DNA of 64,000 bases from positions 1-64,000 of the forward strand of contig NZ_RCZE01000005.1 of NCBI RefSeq assembly GCF_006438915.1, given 5' to 3'. Below are positions 63,036 through 64,000 of the stretch, piece after piece. The position numbers were made by a program, and so were the translations under genes. How positions within the stretch are numbered: the stretch's first letter is position 1; each line of letters begins with the position of its first letter. This DNA comes from Pseudomonas arsenicoxydans (GTDB lineage: Bacteria > Pseudomonadota > Gammaproteobacteria > Pseudomonadales > Pseudomonadaceae). Below the pieces are notes generated by a model that worked only from the letters and a program-made list of their open reading frames with translations, did not search any database and was not told the DNA's origin.

Positions 63036-63450
63036 GGGGTGGCTGATCCCTATTGACCTTAAAAGTGGCATGGGTGATTTCAAGCCGTCACTCTACGCCG
63101 GTTAGCCTGGGGAAAATAATTCGGCGATCAGTGGATCGAGTACAACCGCTACTCCGCACTCCGGCCTGAGTGGTCGTCCAGATATCGCAGAGCCACGAGG
63201 CCTCCGTTCCGTCCCGGATCAATCGCACCGCAAAAAAGGTGCGCTATGACAGGCGCAATGTGCATTCCACGTTTGCGCCTGGCCTGAATCGCATCGCTAT
63301 CTCGTTGATTTGAAGGCAACGGTTCCCATACGGGGAAGCTGATGCCGCTCGGCGTGCGATGTTAAAAAAGCACCAGAATGGCGTAATGGACTTCCCCTCG
63401 TTCCGGCGTTTTAATCGCAGGCGGACTTCAAGGCACAACAAGGGATCACC
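63036..63450. other. Intergenic region, nothing identified
   Basis: These 415 bases lie between the divergent regulator and thioesterase genes. No open frame with a plausible start, hairpin or repeat was found. Promoters for both sides must lie here. Confidence 0.5.
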
Positions 63451-63945
63451 ATGCTCGATATCTCCATGCAGGACCGCGCCGCACCGGATGGCGTGTGCTA
63501 TGGCTGCGGCAGCCGCAACCCTCACGGGCTGCACGTCAAAAGCCACTGGCACGAGGACGGCGTCCACGTTGTCGCCGAGCATCTGCCCGAGGCCAAATAC
63601 TGTGGCTGGCCGGATCTGGTGTATGGCGGCTTGATTGCGATGTTGGTGGATTGCCATTCGAACTGGACGGCCATGGCGTATCACTACCGGGCCGAACACC
63701 GCGAGCCGGGCTCACTGCCGCGCATCGACTGCGTCACCGGCAACCTGGGCATCAAGTTCATCAAACCGACGCCGATGGGCGTTGCGCTGACTTTGCGCGC
63801 CAAGGTCGAAGGCGACATCGGGCGCAAGACCCGCGTCATCTGCGAGGTGTACGCCGACGGCGTGCTCACGGCGGTGGGCGACTCAGTGTTTGTCCGGGTC
63901 GATACCGGGCAACTGGCCGCCGCTGCGCATGGTCGTGAGGTCTGA
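63451..63945 (+). CDS. PaaI-type hotdog thioesterase
   Basis: This 164-residue hotdog-fold protein has the opening CYGCGSRNPHGLHVKSHWHE and the substrate helix GLIAMLVDCHSNWTAMA, with strands TLRAKVEGDIGRKTRVICEV. The early paired cysteines (CYGCG) recall the CGxxNPxGL motif of a well-defined PaaI subgroup. It probably hydrolyses an acyl-CoA; which one cannot be told. AAGGGATC precedes the ATG. The last 55 bases of the window show only a short hairpin-like run (GGGTCGG/CCGACCC). Confidence 0.85.
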   Translation: MLDISMQDRAAPDGVCYGCGSRNPHGLHVKSHWHEDGVHVVAEHLPEAKYCGWPDLVYGGLIAMLVDCHSNWTAMAYHYRAEHREPGSLPRIDCVTGNLGIKFIKPTPMGVALTLRAKVEGDIGRKTRVICEVYADGVLTAVGDSVFVRVDTGQLAAAAHGREV

Positions 63946-64000
63946 GGGTTTTGAACCTCAGGGTCGGTCAACTTACTTCGCCGACCCGTCATGGGGCTTG

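Noticed and set aside
1..64000. CRISPR array, tRNA or rRNA genes
   Set aside because: The repeats seen are REP hairpins in inverted pairs, not regularly spaced direct repeats. No cloverleaf or rRNA sequence was recognised.

Overview
This window looks like a stretch of chromosome from a Pseudomonas of the fluorescens/putida type. The coding DNA is GC-rich. At least seven intergenic sites carry the REP hairpin typical of that group (core GTGGGAGCGGGCTTGCTCGC, mostly as inverted pairs). The gene content also fits: a fused-AB Mrp antiporter, DUF6124 and DUF2789 proteins, an orphan betaine-binding protein, a cyn operon and many LysR/AraC regulators. I found no rRNA, tRNA, CRISPR array or intact insertion sequence. 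All names below come from reading the translated sequence and recalling families; no search was run.

Layout. 0-4.6 kb: a small exported protein, an FAD/NAD(P)-binding protein, a decayed flavin monooxygenase, and a divergent XRE-cupin regulator/DMT exporter pair. 4.8-10.9 kb: a six-gene Mrp (Sha/Pha) Na+/H+ antiporter operon with overlapping reading frames. 11-15 kb: an orphan glycine-betaine binding protein and a run of small lineage-type hypothetical genes. 15-20.2 kb: a chemoreceptor with a C-terminal sensor region, a DksA paralogue lacking two zinc cysteines, a glutathione transferase, an AlkC-like repair protein and a frameshifted gene. 20.3-24.2 kb: a DedA-PAP2-LssY fusion, a DUF5329 protein and an MFS permease.

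24.3-31.5 kb holds the most system-like block. A divergent cytochrome b561 faces a tight seven-gene operon: thermostable-hemolysin-family protein, acyl-AMP ligase, haem-oxygenase-like di-iron oxidase candidate, SDR, exported TPR protein, OmpR-type response regulator and histidine kinase. Every junction either overlaps or lies within 12 bases. It reads as a self-regulated pathway making a modified fatty-acid product.

31.5-43.4 kb is an accessory mosaic bounded and punctuated by fossils (IS1182-type and IS30-type transposases, a PIN-toxin fragment, a truncated DUF4337 gene). It carries an AraC regulator with a divergent zinc alcohol dehydrogenase, a type I sulfatase with its own formylglycine-generating enzyme, an aldehyde dehydrogenase with a LysR regulator, and a small cytochrome c.

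43.5-64 kb returns to ordinary chromosome: a metallophosphatase; a LysR/GMC-oxidoreductase pair; an MHS-family permease; topoisomerase III; a GST and a GNAT; the cyanate operon cynR/cynS/cynT; a ProA-like dehydrogenase next to glutaminase; a DoxX protein preceded by a tiny exported EGKCG-motif peptide that looks like an MNIO-type (HvfA-like) RiPP precursor without its maturase nearby; a dienelactone hydrolase; a nitrilase downstream of a GlxA-type regulator; and a hotdog thioesterase. Several of these (cyanase, glutaminase, nitrilase) release ammonia.
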